Part shown: piece by piece, positions 22,927 to 33,397 of the stretch
How positions within the stretch are numbered: position 1 is the stretch's first letter
Layout of the letters: every line of letters starts with the position of its first letter
Source of the DNA: Adenanthera pavonina
Lineage: Eukaryota > Streptophyta > Magnoliopsida > Fabales > Fabaceae
DNA: 64,000 bases
Assembly: GCA_026686845.1 (NCBI GenBank)
Contig: JAIVEN010000015.1
Coordinates: forward strand, 26,517,501-26,581,500
Direction: 5' to 3'
Position numbers and translations under genes: made by a program
The notes under the pieces: generated by a model
Database searches by the model: none
What the model saw: only the letters and a program-made list of their open reading frames with translations
What the model was told of the DNA's origin: nothing

Positions 22927-23730
22927 TGTAAGATTTAATATAATATAAGTTTTGATGATAACAAATATAGAGTAATAAAAAACAAATGCATCATATTTGT
23001 CTAACATATATATTGTTCCTAAAAGAAGTAAAATGGGTACCAACATGTATTTAATTATGTTTATAATGTATATATCATGCTATGCACTGATATATTTACC
23101 ATGCTTTTATACTTTATAATATAAGTTGGATATATAAATTGGATTAAATAATTAGTTTGTAAATGTAATACATTAAATGTAGAATTGTCCAAGAAGGAAG
23201 AGTAAGCATTGGAATAAAGAAAGGAAAATCAATATCATGTCTCAATCAAAGAAGAAGAGAAAGGATGTCCCAAGAATGGAAGATCAGAAGGGGGCATACC
23301 AAGAATGAGAATGATCAAGTAAAAATGGAGTTTAAATTTTGAAGACCTCTCTATTAGGTGTATTTTGTTTTCACTTAGATTATGGGTGGTTTAATCTTTG
23401 AAATTTACTTAATCTTGTTACCATATATCTTAAAGAAGTTAAATTAAGTAAATCTGAATGTTAGCATGAGTTTAAGCTTGTTAGATTTGAACATTCGAGG
23501 CTAACAGACAAATTTTGCTTATTATTCATGTTTATTTTACCCAAAATTTGCATTTTGGTTGTTGAAATTCAAAGTTATAGGGTTTTTTTCTCTGATAGAT
23601 AAATTTTGATTGTGAAATTCAAATTTCGAACTAAATATAGTTACTGAATGTGTGCAAAATTCGCATAAAACTTAGTTGAAATTCGACTATTGGTGAAATT
23701 CAAAGTGAGTTCAAAATCACAACCTCTGAC

Positions 23731-24686
23731 AAACAAACATTAAGCTTCAAAGTGTGAACTTCAAATTGAAAACTTTTGTGTCATGTTGAATATGCCTCTG
23801 ATACATGAATTTCAGTCTATGAAATTTGAATTTCGGTTTGTGAAATTAAAATTTTGAGTGCATCATAAAAACATAAAGCAATTATTTACACCTAACAGAT
23901 GTATTTCCAACATGAAAGTTCTGTTGAGAATTTTAGTACACATGTAGCGGAAAACTCCACCAAAATCCCTCCTATGGATCCATCAACATTGCTTAAATTG
24001 AGATGAAGAAGAATTTACCTCTGGTGTATCCCTTTACGGGTTCTTTTTATTTTGTCGGACCGTAGGAACTGATGTGTCTGCTCAGCTCCCTCTACCAGTA
24101 TCCACATGAACAGTGAGTCTAACTTGAACGGTATGCTAGCACCTCTATTTTTGAATGTCCATACATTCTATGTTTGTCCATACGTCCTCTGTTCATCCAT
24201 ATGTTTTCTGACAAACATTAAGCTTCAAAGTTGAACTTCAAATTAAAAACTTCTATGTCATATTGAATATGTCTCTGATAGATGAATTTCAGCCTATGAA
24301 ATTCAAATTTTGATTTCTGAAATTCAAATTTCAAGTGCATTATAAAAACCTAAAGCAACTCTTTAAACCTAACACATGCCTTCCAACATGAAAGTTCTAT
24401 TGAGAATTTTGGCACATATGCAGTGGAAAACTCCACCAAAATTCCTCCCACAAATCCGTCAACGTTGCTTAAATAGAGATGTAGAAGAAGAATTTACCTC
24501 CGAGGTGTCCTTTTGTGGGTTCTTTTCATTTCTTCGAACCCCAAAAACTGATGCATTTGATCAACTCCCTCTACCAAATTCACACGAACGGTAAGTCCAA
24601 CTCAAACGGCATGGTAGCATCTCTATTTCTGAATGCCCGTACATTTTGTGTTTTGTCCATACATCCTCTATTCATCCATACATTCT
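23731..24686 (+). repeat. 478-bp tandem duplication across an LTR/host junction
   Basis: Units 23731-24208 and 24209-24686. Each holds about 190 bp of family C LTR followed by the first roughly 285 bp of the family F LTR. CATTAAGCTTCAAAG starts at 23738 and again at 24216; TGTTGAGAATTTT at 23922 returns as TATTGAGAATTTT at 24398. The units have diverged, so the event is not recent. Confidence 0.85.
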
Positions 24687-26068
24687 TTGTTCATCTGTAC
24701 ACTTATTCTGTGTGAGTGTACAACTGCTTAATCTCTAAGTTGAGTGGAGACTCTCTCTTGATTCTATCTATTATAAACCTAATCTATATAATTATATAGA
24801 TAAGGTTTATTATTTCATTAATTTAAATGTACTATTTAAATTAAATCAAATCTTAATTAAATAGGTTAGTTTAGATTTAAATTTATCTAATAGAATAATA
24901 TCTAATCTAAATCTAGAATCAAATCTAAATCAAACTTAGATTATGATATTAGTTTAAATTTAAATCTATCACATAGAATGAAATTTAAAACTAATTTATT
25001 TAAATTAATTTGAGTAAAATAAAGTATATATTTAAAAATAATATAATATATATATCAAATATATATAATATATCAAACATATATATATACTTCAAATTTT
25101 ATAATATATATCGAATATATATAATTCAATCACTCTAAATTGAACTTTAAATTCATTGAATCTAGACATATTTTAGATTCAATGAATTTAAATATTTTAA
25201 CTCGAGTTAGTCTATTCTTGTGTGCGATCCTGTAGGCCCATATGATGTTGGCAGTGGACTAATAACACTATTGGATCCACAATTCACAAGTAGCCTCTAG
25301 CAAAACATTATGACTAGCCAAATCATATGGGATCGATGATCCATTGTAACCTATCATATAACCTGATCACATCCCTTTTGTCTCATAATATATAGGTCAA
25401 GTATGGGACATGGAAACATCATCCTCATCTTACTCTACAATCACTTTTTTGATCTTTGAGTAGACTAACAGAACAAATGGAAACTCTTTCTTTTGAGTAT
25501 AGCCATACATTTCTCAATGTTACTCATCGAGGGGCCCAGATACATCTCTCCATTAATTAGTGAGACGAATTCCATCTTGACCATTCATCTTGCTTCATAT
25601 AAGTTCCACTATGCTCGATCATAGCCTTTATGATCTCTTGACTAAAGGTGACTTTTGACTATGCCAAAGTATAGTGTTCCCCATGTAAGAAGCCATGGTG
25701 ATCTCAGGTCTGAGGACTTAGTGACATGGTTATATATGAAATGTGCTTATGACTTGATCCATATAGCTATCTCATGACCGGTTGATCCAGTGCCTATTCC
25801 CTAACAAGAGCTTATGATTTTGATTTGTATCTTAATATATAATAATCATATAATTATCAATCAAAATTATACTAGCTTTAATTAATTATTGTTCCCACAA
25901 AGATGATTCACTAGGGACATTTAGGATGAAATGACTCATCCAAGGATATTATTATAAAGATATACATGTAAACAATATAATAATGTAATAAAAGAAAAAA
26001 CACCTTTTTTTCATAATGAAGTACAATGTTCATAATATAATGATTGGCCTAAGGCACAATCTCCAACA
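23922..26068 (+). repeat. Copia solo LTR, family F
   Basis: Starts TGTTGAGAATTTTAG and ends CAATCTCCAACA, flanked by the perfect target duplication agttc (23917-23921 and 26069-26073). About 1.67 kb before the internal tandem duplication. Contains an A+T-rich TATATA block (about 25010-25130). The strand of the parent element cannot be told from the LTR alone. Confidence 0.85.
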
Positions 26069-26478
26069 AGTTCAAATGTTCAATCCTTGAGCTAACTTTA
26101 GAATTCTTATCATAGCTCAAAATTCAAATTTTTCGAATTTTGTCTGCTAAAATTTGAATTTCAAGGTTCAATGTTAAACACATACTATGCTGACTCTACA
26201 AAATTTATCTATTGAACCTTAAAATTCAAATGCTAATGTGTTAAATGCATTTAATATGGTTGTTGAACAGCTTTTTTGCAGAGTAATGACTATAGCTTGT
26301 GCCTAATGAAGATCTTGTGTCTAACAACTAGTTAAGCCACAAATCTATAAATAGAACCTTATTTGAACATATGGGTAATGAATTTAAGTGAGTTTTGTGT
26401 CGAAATGTTGCTGTAATGTATAAAATCTTTTTGTGTCAACATTGAGAGTTAAACCTACCTCATTCGAGTGAGTTTCAA

Positions 26479-27476
26479 TGATAGAATAAGGCCTAGGCAT
26501 GAATTGCAAGAGTTTGGAGCGGAGCATGGAGAGCTTGGAAGACTTGATTATAGAATAAGGGCTAGGCATGAATTGCAAGAGTTTGGAGCGGAGCATGGAG
26601 AGCTTGGAAGACTTGATCAAAGTGTTGAACATAAAGCCCAAGCTTAAGTGAGATTATCAACTCCAAAATACAAGTTTTAGATCCAAGCCCAAGATAAGCC
26701 CATTGGAGGAGGTCATTAAAAGATCATGTGCTTCATTAAAATAACATGTGACCTAAGTATTAATGGGCTTAATTAGTATTAATTTCATTTTTATTAATTA
26801 TGGGCTGAACTTTGTTAATTAATAAAGCCCAATTAGTTAATTAGTAGTCTTTTTGATAGCCCATCTTGTAAATAAACATGTCATGTGCCAAACATGTGAC
26901 TTCATTAATGTGGTGGCATGTTTATAAGGGCTTAGGTCTTATTTTTATTATTTTCTTATGAATTTTCGTTATTTTATTTTAGGATTTTATTTTACTAGTT
27001 TCCTAGGTCCAATAGGAGTGTTGTTTGGGCCTAAAGTCTCCTAATCCTATTAGGATCACTTAAGCCCAAATTAATTAGGGTTTCTAGGCTTATTAGGTTA
27101 GATTTTACCTTGCCTACTTAAGGCTAACTTTCATGTACGTTTTTTGGAAGATTTGAATGATTAAAGTTTCATACTTTTGTGAGTTTCCTCTTGCGATTCT
27201 TTGAGTGCTAGAGAGAATACTATGACTTATCAAGGAATTGGTCAACCCTTGTGGCGTCACCGGAACTAGGGTTCAAGAGACCGGTTCTCTTGGGTTCTAA
27301 TTCACCTAAACCAACATATCTTGTGTGCTTTCTTGATTATTCTCATCTTTGTGTGTCTTTCTTCTTACTGTTTTTCAATTTTCCAGTCTTTGTGTCCCTT
27401 GTTTCGCAAAGATCCGGGTGTCATACACATATAAAAGTGGGTTCTTTGGACGGGTTCCATAAGGTTTCACTTATCA
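26479..27476 (+). repeat. T1-subfamily LTR, first of a head-to-tail pair
   Basis: 998 bp, TGATAGAATAAGG...TTCACTTATCA, in the opposite orientation to the TR-GAG1 LTR. Left flank ttcaa (26474-26478) is repeated right of the second LTR, not right of this one. Holds a 69-bp tandem duplication near its start and a TATA-like TTTATAAGG at about 26920. Confidence 0.88.
26482..26619 (+). repeat. 69-bp tandem duplication near an LTR start
   Basis: Two copies of a unit starting TAGAATAAGG (26482 and 26551), almost identical. The related solo LTR at 8830-9749 has a single copy of the corresponding sequence. Confidence 0.85.
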
Positions 27477-28304
27477 CTTGATCAAGGTGTTGAACATAAA
27501 GCCCAAACTTAAGTGAGATTATCAACTCCAAAATACAAGTTTCAGATCCAAGCCCAAGATAAGCCCATGGGAGGAGGTCATTAAAAGATCATGTGCTTCA
27601 TTAAAATAGCATGTGACCTAAGTATTAATGGGCCTAATTAGTATTAATTTCGTTTTATTAATTATGGGCTGAACTTTGTTAATTAATAAAGCCCAATTGA
27701 TTAATTAATAGTCTTTTTGATGGCCCAACTTGTAAATAAACATGCCATGTGCTAAACATATGATTTCATTAATGTGTTGGCATGTTTATAAGGGCTTAAA
27801 CATTATTTTTATTATTTTCTTATGAATTTTCGTTATTTTATTTTAGGATTTTATTTTACTAGTTTTCTAGGTCCAATAGGAGTGTTGTTTTGGTCTAAAG
27901 TCTCCTAATCCTATTAGGATCACTTAAACCCAAATTAATTAGGGTTTCTAGGCTTATTAGGTTAGATTTAACCTTGCCTACTTAAGGCTAACTTTCATGT
28001 ACGTTTTTCAAGATTTGAATGATTAAAGTTTCAGACTTTGTGAGTTTCCTCTTGCGATTCTTTGAGTGCTAGAGAGAATACTATGACTTATCAAGGAATT
28101 GGTCAATCTTTGTGGTGTCACCGGAACTAGGGTTCAAGAGACCGGTTCTCTTGGATTCTAATTCACCCCGACCAACATATCTTTTCTGTTTCCTTCTTGC
28201 TATTTCTATTTTTCAGTTTTCGTGTTCCTTGTAACTACAATGATCCGAGTGTCATTCGTTTCAAGTGGGTTCTTTGGACGGGTTCCATAAGGGTTCACGT
28301 ATCA
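27477..28304 (+). repeat. T1-type LTR, second of the pair, missing its start
   Basis: 828 bp. Begins CTTGATCAAGGTG, which matches about 26610 in the first LTR, so it lacks the first roughly 65 bp of an unduplicated LTR. Ends TTCACGTATCA and is followed by ttcaa (28305-28309), the mate of the left flank of the first LTR. Its last 150 bp differ clearly from the first LTR, pointing to a different subfamily. Confidence 0.88.
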
Positions 28305-28739
28305 TTCAATATATTATCTACTCTTAAAAAGAGTTTCAATTCTATAATCTTTCTTTCTACAACTTCTAGGTAGAATCTTAGTATGGGAAAACACTAAGAG
28401 AATTACATATCTTTATAGGGAGAGTAGCCTTATAAGTGCTTACTGAAACTTGTAGGATGTACTGAGACTTCACAAGTGCCTGAATCAAACTTGTGGGATA
28501 TAGTGGAAAATCTAAAGTGGTGGCTTGGGGACTAGATGTTGGTCAAGTGGTTTGGACTCAATCAGGATAAATCTTTGTGTATTGCTCTTCATCTTCTCAT
28601 TTCGTCTATCTTCTTCATTACACTTTGTTCATCTTTATTTTGCTGCATCTCTTAGTGAAATTAGGTTATTCATTAAAAAGGGTAAAAATCTTATATCACC
28701 CAATTAACCTCTCCTCTTAGGTGACCAACCAACCTAACA

Positions 28740-28967
28740 TGGTCCATTAAAATTATTGAAGCAATTTTTGGACAACTTTGCCCTCAAAATGATGTCTGAA
28801 ATAGCATATGGGACAAGGAGGGAATTATGCAAATTACTTCATTAAAGTTAACCAAGATAGTTAATTATCTAAAGTTCACTATTTCTTCATTTCATCTCTT
28901 TCTTCCAAATGCTTAATTAAGTGACCAAAGCCTTCATTTCCCCTTCATAACACATCTAAACTAGCAG
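28740..28967 (+). repeat. Family D gypsy LTR fragment, second piece of D1
   Basis: Continues 22570-22926 across the solo LTR and matches about 35600-35830 (GAAGCAATTTTTGG, ATTAAAGTTAACCA). Interrupted by TR-GAG2 after AGCAG at 28967. Confidence 0.65.
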
Positions 28968-29928
28968 TGATGAAACACCCAAGCGGAACTCGTCCGATTG
29001 AACCTCCAATGACTCGGAATGAACCACGGATCGTACTAGAATCAAATAAGGACACACGAACAACAAAGAAAGCACGAGGAGAGGAAATATGTGACTCTGA
29101 AAATTAAGAAGAAAATAATGCACGAAAATAACTAGAAAATAAGAAAGATATGTTGGTCAATGGGTTAAGACCCCAAGGGAACTCGTCTCTTAGAACCCTA
29201 GCCTTGGGACGCCACAAAGGAAAACCACTCCTTTGATAAGTCTAAGAATTCTCTCAAGAACACAAAGGATACAAGAGAAAAACTCACAAGAAAAGAACAT
29301 AAGTTCTAAAAATTCATTCTCATTAATCTGTCTCTATCAAAAGTACATAAGTGGCTCCTTATATAAAGGAATAAGGCAACCAAAACCCTAAGCTAAAATT
29401 AAAAACGAAAATTACAATAAAAATAAGTAAATCTAATTAATCCTAAAGAAGATACCACAATCTAAATGAAAAAGGAAACAAAATATTTCTAAATCAATTA
29501 AAAGATGGCACCTTTCTTACTAAAAGACTAATAGAAAATTCTAGAGCCTAATCTTTTTAAAATAGGAAACAACCAAAACTTAATCTCCAAGATACAATCT
29601 TTGACCAAAAGCCCTTATTTCTGAAAATAAAATAAAATAAAATAAATGAAAATTCTAAATAAAGTAGCTTAAAGAAGATTCCTTTTTAATTAATCACATG
29701 AGTGGCACATGATCACTTAAGTAATCTTCTCTAATTGGGCTTCTCTTGGGCTTAGATATGAAACTTGTAATTTGGAGTTGATGATCACACCTAGAAGCTC
29801 CTTTTGGGCTACAACTTTAATCAAGTGACTGGGCTCTAATCCGTAGAGCTCTTGGATCACTTCAATGCTTTGATTCCTTGCTCTTAATTTTGTACTCTTG
29901 CAAGCCATGCCCAACCCTTCCTCTATCA
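28968..29928 (-). repeat. 3' LTR of TR-GAG2
   Basis: 961 bp, minus strand TGATAGAGGAAGGG...TTTCATCA. TATA box TATATAAGG (minus strand) at about 29357-29365. The inner edge is directly next to the purine tract. Confidence 0.9.
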
Positions 29929-30758
29929 TTCCCTCCCTTCTCGAAAGGATTCGTCCTCGAATCTCCACAATCTACATAGAAGGAAAGGGAACGATTAGAA
30001 GCATCAAATAGATAATAAGGACTATACTTACCATTTAAGCTTAATTGATGCATCTTTGCTTTAATCCCTCCATGAACTTGAAGGAAATCAGTCTCCCTTT
30101 GCTGCAAATTTGTTTTAAATGTTCGTCCAAGCCTTTGCAACCATAACACTGCTCCAGGGTTGAAAATCTTATTTTCAAGCATTGGTGAAGAAAATCTGGA
30201 ATCTTTCTTCATATCATTTTCACCAATATCCTGCCATAAAGAACTAGACACAAACTCGACACAACTAAACTCAAATGGAACCAAAGGGTTAAGGAAAAGA
30301 TGAAGGATGAAATTAGGACGAAATATGACACAAAAAGACTCAAATGGGACTAAGGTGGTACAATGATTATATGGGAAGAAATCTAGATAGATTTGGATAT
30401 AATTCATTAAATTCAAAATCTGGATAGATTTGACACATAAAGATAATGTACAAAGATGGAGGAAAGATGGAGAAGAAATAGCTAAAGGAAAGAACACACA
30501 ATGACCATGAGAAGGAATAGAGGAAGTAGTAATGATGGTTGAATATAACACTAAATTATCACAATGCATCTCTTTCACAAGGGACTCATGCAATATAGAC
30601 GCATGCAACAAAGATAGGTGATATAATTCAAAGAAATCAGAAGCATAATGAGAAGGAAGAAGAAAATACAATGAAGACATAAAAGAAAGATGAGGTGAAG
30701 AAGGAAGGAGCTTTGTACAAACTACTTCAAACTCATTTTCACTCTTATTCTTTCTCAT
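29862..30758 (-). CDS. TR-GAG2 third ORF, unknown, overlaps the LTR
   Basis: 298 codons. Its ATG overlaps the stop of the preceding ORF by four bases (ATGA), so translation coupling or an old frameshift in one longer ORF are both possible. The first 200 residues are hydrophobic and Phe/Ser/Leu-rich without a clear domain. Around residues 190-260 it reads KIFNPGAVLWLQRLGR, LQVHGGIKAKMHQLSL and DSRTNPFEKGGND; the last resembles, from memory, the extreme C-terminus of some Ty3-gypsy polyproteins. It ends inside the 3' LTR. It may therefore be the leftover 3' coding end of an autonomous ancestor. Whether it is translated is uncertain. Confidence 0.45.
   Translation of the reverse strand: MRKNKSENEFEVVCTKLLPSSPHLSFMSSLYFLLPSHYASDFFELYHLSLLHASILHESLVKEMHCDNLVLYSTIITTSSIPSHGHCVFFPLAISSPSFLHLCTLSLCVKSIQILNLMNYIQIYLDFFPYNHCTTLVPFESFCVIFRPNFILHLFLNPLVPFEFSCVEFVSSSLWQDIGENDMKKDSRFSSPMLENKIFNPGAVLWLQRLGRTFKTNLQQRETDFLQVHGGIKAKMHQLSLNGKYSPYYLFDASNRSLSFYVDCGDSRTNPFEKGGNDRGRVGHGLQEYKIKSKESKH
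29929..29943 (-). promoter_or_regulatory. Polypurine tract of TR-GAG2
   Basis: The minus strand reads AGAAGGGAGGGAA directly before the LTR start TGATAGAG, the expected plus-strand primer. Confidence 0.85.
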
Positions 30759-31537
30759 ACACTCTTTTTCTTTCTCTTTTTAATTCTTTTCTCACTTTTC
30801 TTCTCTCTTACTCTTTTTGTATTCTTTTCATTTTTCTGAATATTTTCTCTCATACATCTCTCTTTTCTTCTCTCATTTCTACCACTCTGATTTTTCCACT
30901 CTAACTCACTCTTCAAGTTCTCACGATTTTCACACAAATGAATACATGGCAATGGTTTATGGGCTTTATCCGAAACACAATAACAGTTTTTAACATGCCC
31001 ATTCAAGCTAACATCACAATCCAATTCTCCAATCACCATGTCAATATGCTCAATCTCATCAATGCAATCATAAGAACCAATTTTCAATGAAATCACACCA
31101 TCAACACTACTAGAAACTAGCATGCTACAATCCAAAGAATTATTAACAACATATGAATCATGATTCTTCGCTAAAGGATGCAAACAATGATAATTTTGCT
31201 TATAAGTAGAAGCAACATCATGAAATTCATTTTGCAATTGTGCTACAACATTATTTTCAATTTGCACACTAGAAGCACAACTAGAATAATCAAAGTTATC
31301 CATCTCATTAATGCCTAACACAATTTTCTCCTCAAGATTTAGCAAAATATTATTATCAATCCCATTAACACAATCAATATCATGAAACATATTGAGATTC
31401 TCAAGCTCAACACATCCTAAATCATCTACTTCAGCACAAGGGATATCATCACAAGAGATTTGAGAATTAGATATACCATTCAGTGTAGACAATTCTCTTG
31501 TTGAAGTGGTAGCAACTTCATGAACTTTTCCTTCCAC
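30755..31537 (-). CDS. TR-GAG2 acidic ORF (C-terminal half of the gag protein)
   Basis: 260 codons, low complexity: an acidic Asp/Glu/Asn/Cys-rich first part (SSCASSVQIENNVVAQLQ, CIDEIEHIDMVIGELDCD) and a strongly basic tail (KSEKRIKKRKKKSV). TR-GAG1 has the same sequence fused in frame to gag, so here a stop at about 31545 has split one protein. No zinc knuckle is visible. The basic tail could bind nucleic acid; that is inference. Confidence 0.6.
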   Translation of the reverse strand: MEGKVHEVATTSTRELSTLNGISNSQISCDDIPCAEVDDLGCVELENLNMFHDIDCVNGIDNNILLNLEEKIVLGINEMDNFDYSSCASSVQIENNVVAQLQNEFHDVASTYKQNYHCLHPLAKNHDSYVVNNSLDCSMLVSSSVDGVISLKIGSYDCIDEIEHIDMVIGELDCDVSLNGHVKNCYCVSDKAHKPLPCIHLCENRENLKSELEWKNQSGRNERRKERCMRENIQKNEKNTKRVREKKSEKRIKKRKKKSV

Positions 31538-31546
31538 ACGATCTTC

Positions 31547-32092
31547 TTACACCAAGTGGGAATCACATGAATCTTGAACCACAAGAACTTGAACCTCTTT
31601 GCAATGTTTATCAACAATCTTGGCTCCAGGAGGTTGCTCATGTAAATGAGATGATGCAAACTTTTTTCTCATAACCATTTTCATCTCACTCCATGTTGAA
31701 ATAGAAGGCTCTCCTTTAATAGTGCGTCGGCACTCCATTCGTTTCCACCAGGCAGCAACATTTTTACTAAATCTAAGGTATACACATTGTATCTTTTCCA
31801 GCTCAGAGTAGTTACAACATTTAAATGCTTGATCAACTTTTCTTTGCCATTCCAAGTAAACATCAACATCTTTCTCACCATGGAACAATGAGATCTTTGA
31901 TTTAATATCCTTAAAAGAAGAAATTTGCTTGCCTCTTTTAGGATGGACTTCTTTAATAATTGCTTGATCATGCCTTCTCTGGGATTTGGAGCAAGACTCA
32001 ATGCTATCCAATTTAGCATTCAACTCATTCATTTGATCATTGAAAGCTTTCATTAAAGCTTTAAAATGAATTGCACTTTCTTTTACAGCCAT
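31547..32092 (-). CDS. TR-GAG2 gag-like protein
   Basis: 181 codons from MAVKESAIHFKALMKAF. Residues about 60-150 hold the Ty3-gypsy gag (capsid) pattern: SLFHGEKDVDVYLEWQRK, CCNYSELEKIQCVYLRF, AAWWKRMECRR, STWSEMKMVMRKKF. It aligns along its length with TR-GAG1 gag (1096 downwards). It would form the particle that packages element RNA; trans-supply of pol is required. The ATG sits at the same place relative to the leader as in TR-GAG1. Confidence 0.8.
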   Translation of the reverse strand: MAVKESAIHFKALMKAFNDQMNELNAKLDSIESCSKSQRRHDQAIIKEVHPKRGKQISSFKDIKSKISLFHGEKDVDVYLEWQRKVDQAFKCCNYSELEKIQCVYLRFSKNVAAWWKRMECRRTIKGEPSISTWSEMKMVMRKKFASSHLHEQPPGAKIVDKHCKEVQVLVVQDSCDSHLV

Positions 32093-33397
32093 ACTTAGAA
32101 CTTGAAATATGAGTAAAAAACAAAGAGGAAAGAAATATGGATCTCACAAATCACTCTCTCACGTGTTTCCACTCAAAAAATTTATTAGCACTCGTGTTTC
32201 ACACAAAAAGATTGGCTTTTTCAATAATGTAAAACACTCTTGCCTTCTACCACTCAACTTACTCCCTTTAGTGTTCTTAATCAAATTCCAACAAAGCAAA
32301 AGGAGAAGTATGTATGAAGTGGCAATCTCAAAACAAAGGTCCCAAAATTCAAAGTTCTCAAAGAATCTAAAAAGGGACACCAACAAATTAAAGAAAAACG
32401 TACAGCAAAAGGGTACTAGATATTAGCAAAGTCTAGCAAGTTTTGAGAAGAAGAATGGAGGTGTATGGAGACTATGATGATGGTGTGATATTATGGAAAG
32501 GGGGGAACGGTTTAAAATCTGGATAGAAGATGTTAGAAAGTAAGAAAAGACACAAACAACAATTTAGGAAACTAAGAAAGGAATGAAATAGGAAAGTAAA
32601 ATCAAGGAAGAAAATAGGAAACTAGAGAATCTACCAAAGAATGAAGAAATTAGGAAATAAAGAAGGAAGCAAAATAGGAAAGTAAGATTCAACACAAAGA
32701 AGGAAGAAATTAGGAAACTATTGATATGAATCAAAATAGGAAGGCGGCAAAATCCCACAAGATCTGAAACTTACCAATCAAATGTTGATTTTAGGAAACC
32801 TCTTATATGACTTGGGAGGCAAGAACTTAATCAATTCTCAATTAGGAAATCAACCAACAAATAGAAAAGTAATTGGTAACTAAAAGCTATCAACTTGCAA
32901 TTCAAGTCTTCAACCAACTCAAAACACAGATCTGGAAATTTTGTGCAACCATTATCAATTTCAAATTTTTTTTCTTTTTTTTTTACTGCTGTTCTACTTT
33001 CTTTTTTTTTTGTCAGCAGCAAGTCACAAACTTTTTTTTTATTTCGAATTTTTTTTTACTTTTTTTTTCTAATTTTGCACCTTTATATGCTCCTTTTCTT
33101 TTGTGCAGAATTTTTTTTTATCTTTCTTTTTTTTTTGAATATCTAGATAGAAAACTCACTATTAAATAGACACTAACAAATTGTAACAACAAAACAAATT
33201 CGAATTTTTTTTAATATATGACTCAAATAAATAATAAAAAAAAACGTAAATTCTGGATAGCAACAATTGTTGTCTCAAATAAGAAGGGGGAAAAAATGCC
33301 ACAAGCAAGTCACAACTGAGGAAAAATCAACAAAAGATGGAAAGATAAATACTTGTTGGAGATGGCACACAAGAGAACTCACAATGAAAGACCCAAA
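32093..33397 (-). other. Untranslated leader of TR-GAG2
   Basis: About 1.3 kb without a credible gene. Rich in purines near gag and in long T-runs on the plus strand (about 32960-33140). At the LTR edge, 33382-33397 (caatgaaagacccaaa) nearly repeats the LTR terminus just to its right, and no iMet-type primer site is recognisable, unlike TR-GAG1. Confidence 0.6.

Larger units (their letters stand above)
22927..28739 (+). repeat. Copia solo LTR, family C, expanded by nested insertions
   Basis: Begins TGTAAGATTTAATATAATAT and ends CCAACCAACCTAACA, with the perfect target duplication tggtc (22922-22926 and 28740-28744). Without the insertions (23922-26068, 26479-28304 and one target duplication each) and the 190-bp duplicated flank it is about 1.65 kb. 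A TATA box CTATAAATAGAACC lies at about 26345. The family matches 54040-55891 (same strand) and 49223-50862 (other strand). Confidence 0.88.

Noticed and set aside
24398..24420. A second independent family F insertion at 24398
   Set aside because: The 190 bp before it duplicate the flank of the first insertion, so it is a tandem duplication, not a new insertion.
32873..33169. Hydrophobic ORFs that look like membrane proteins
   Set aside because: They are translations of poly-T stretches in the TR-GAG2 leader.
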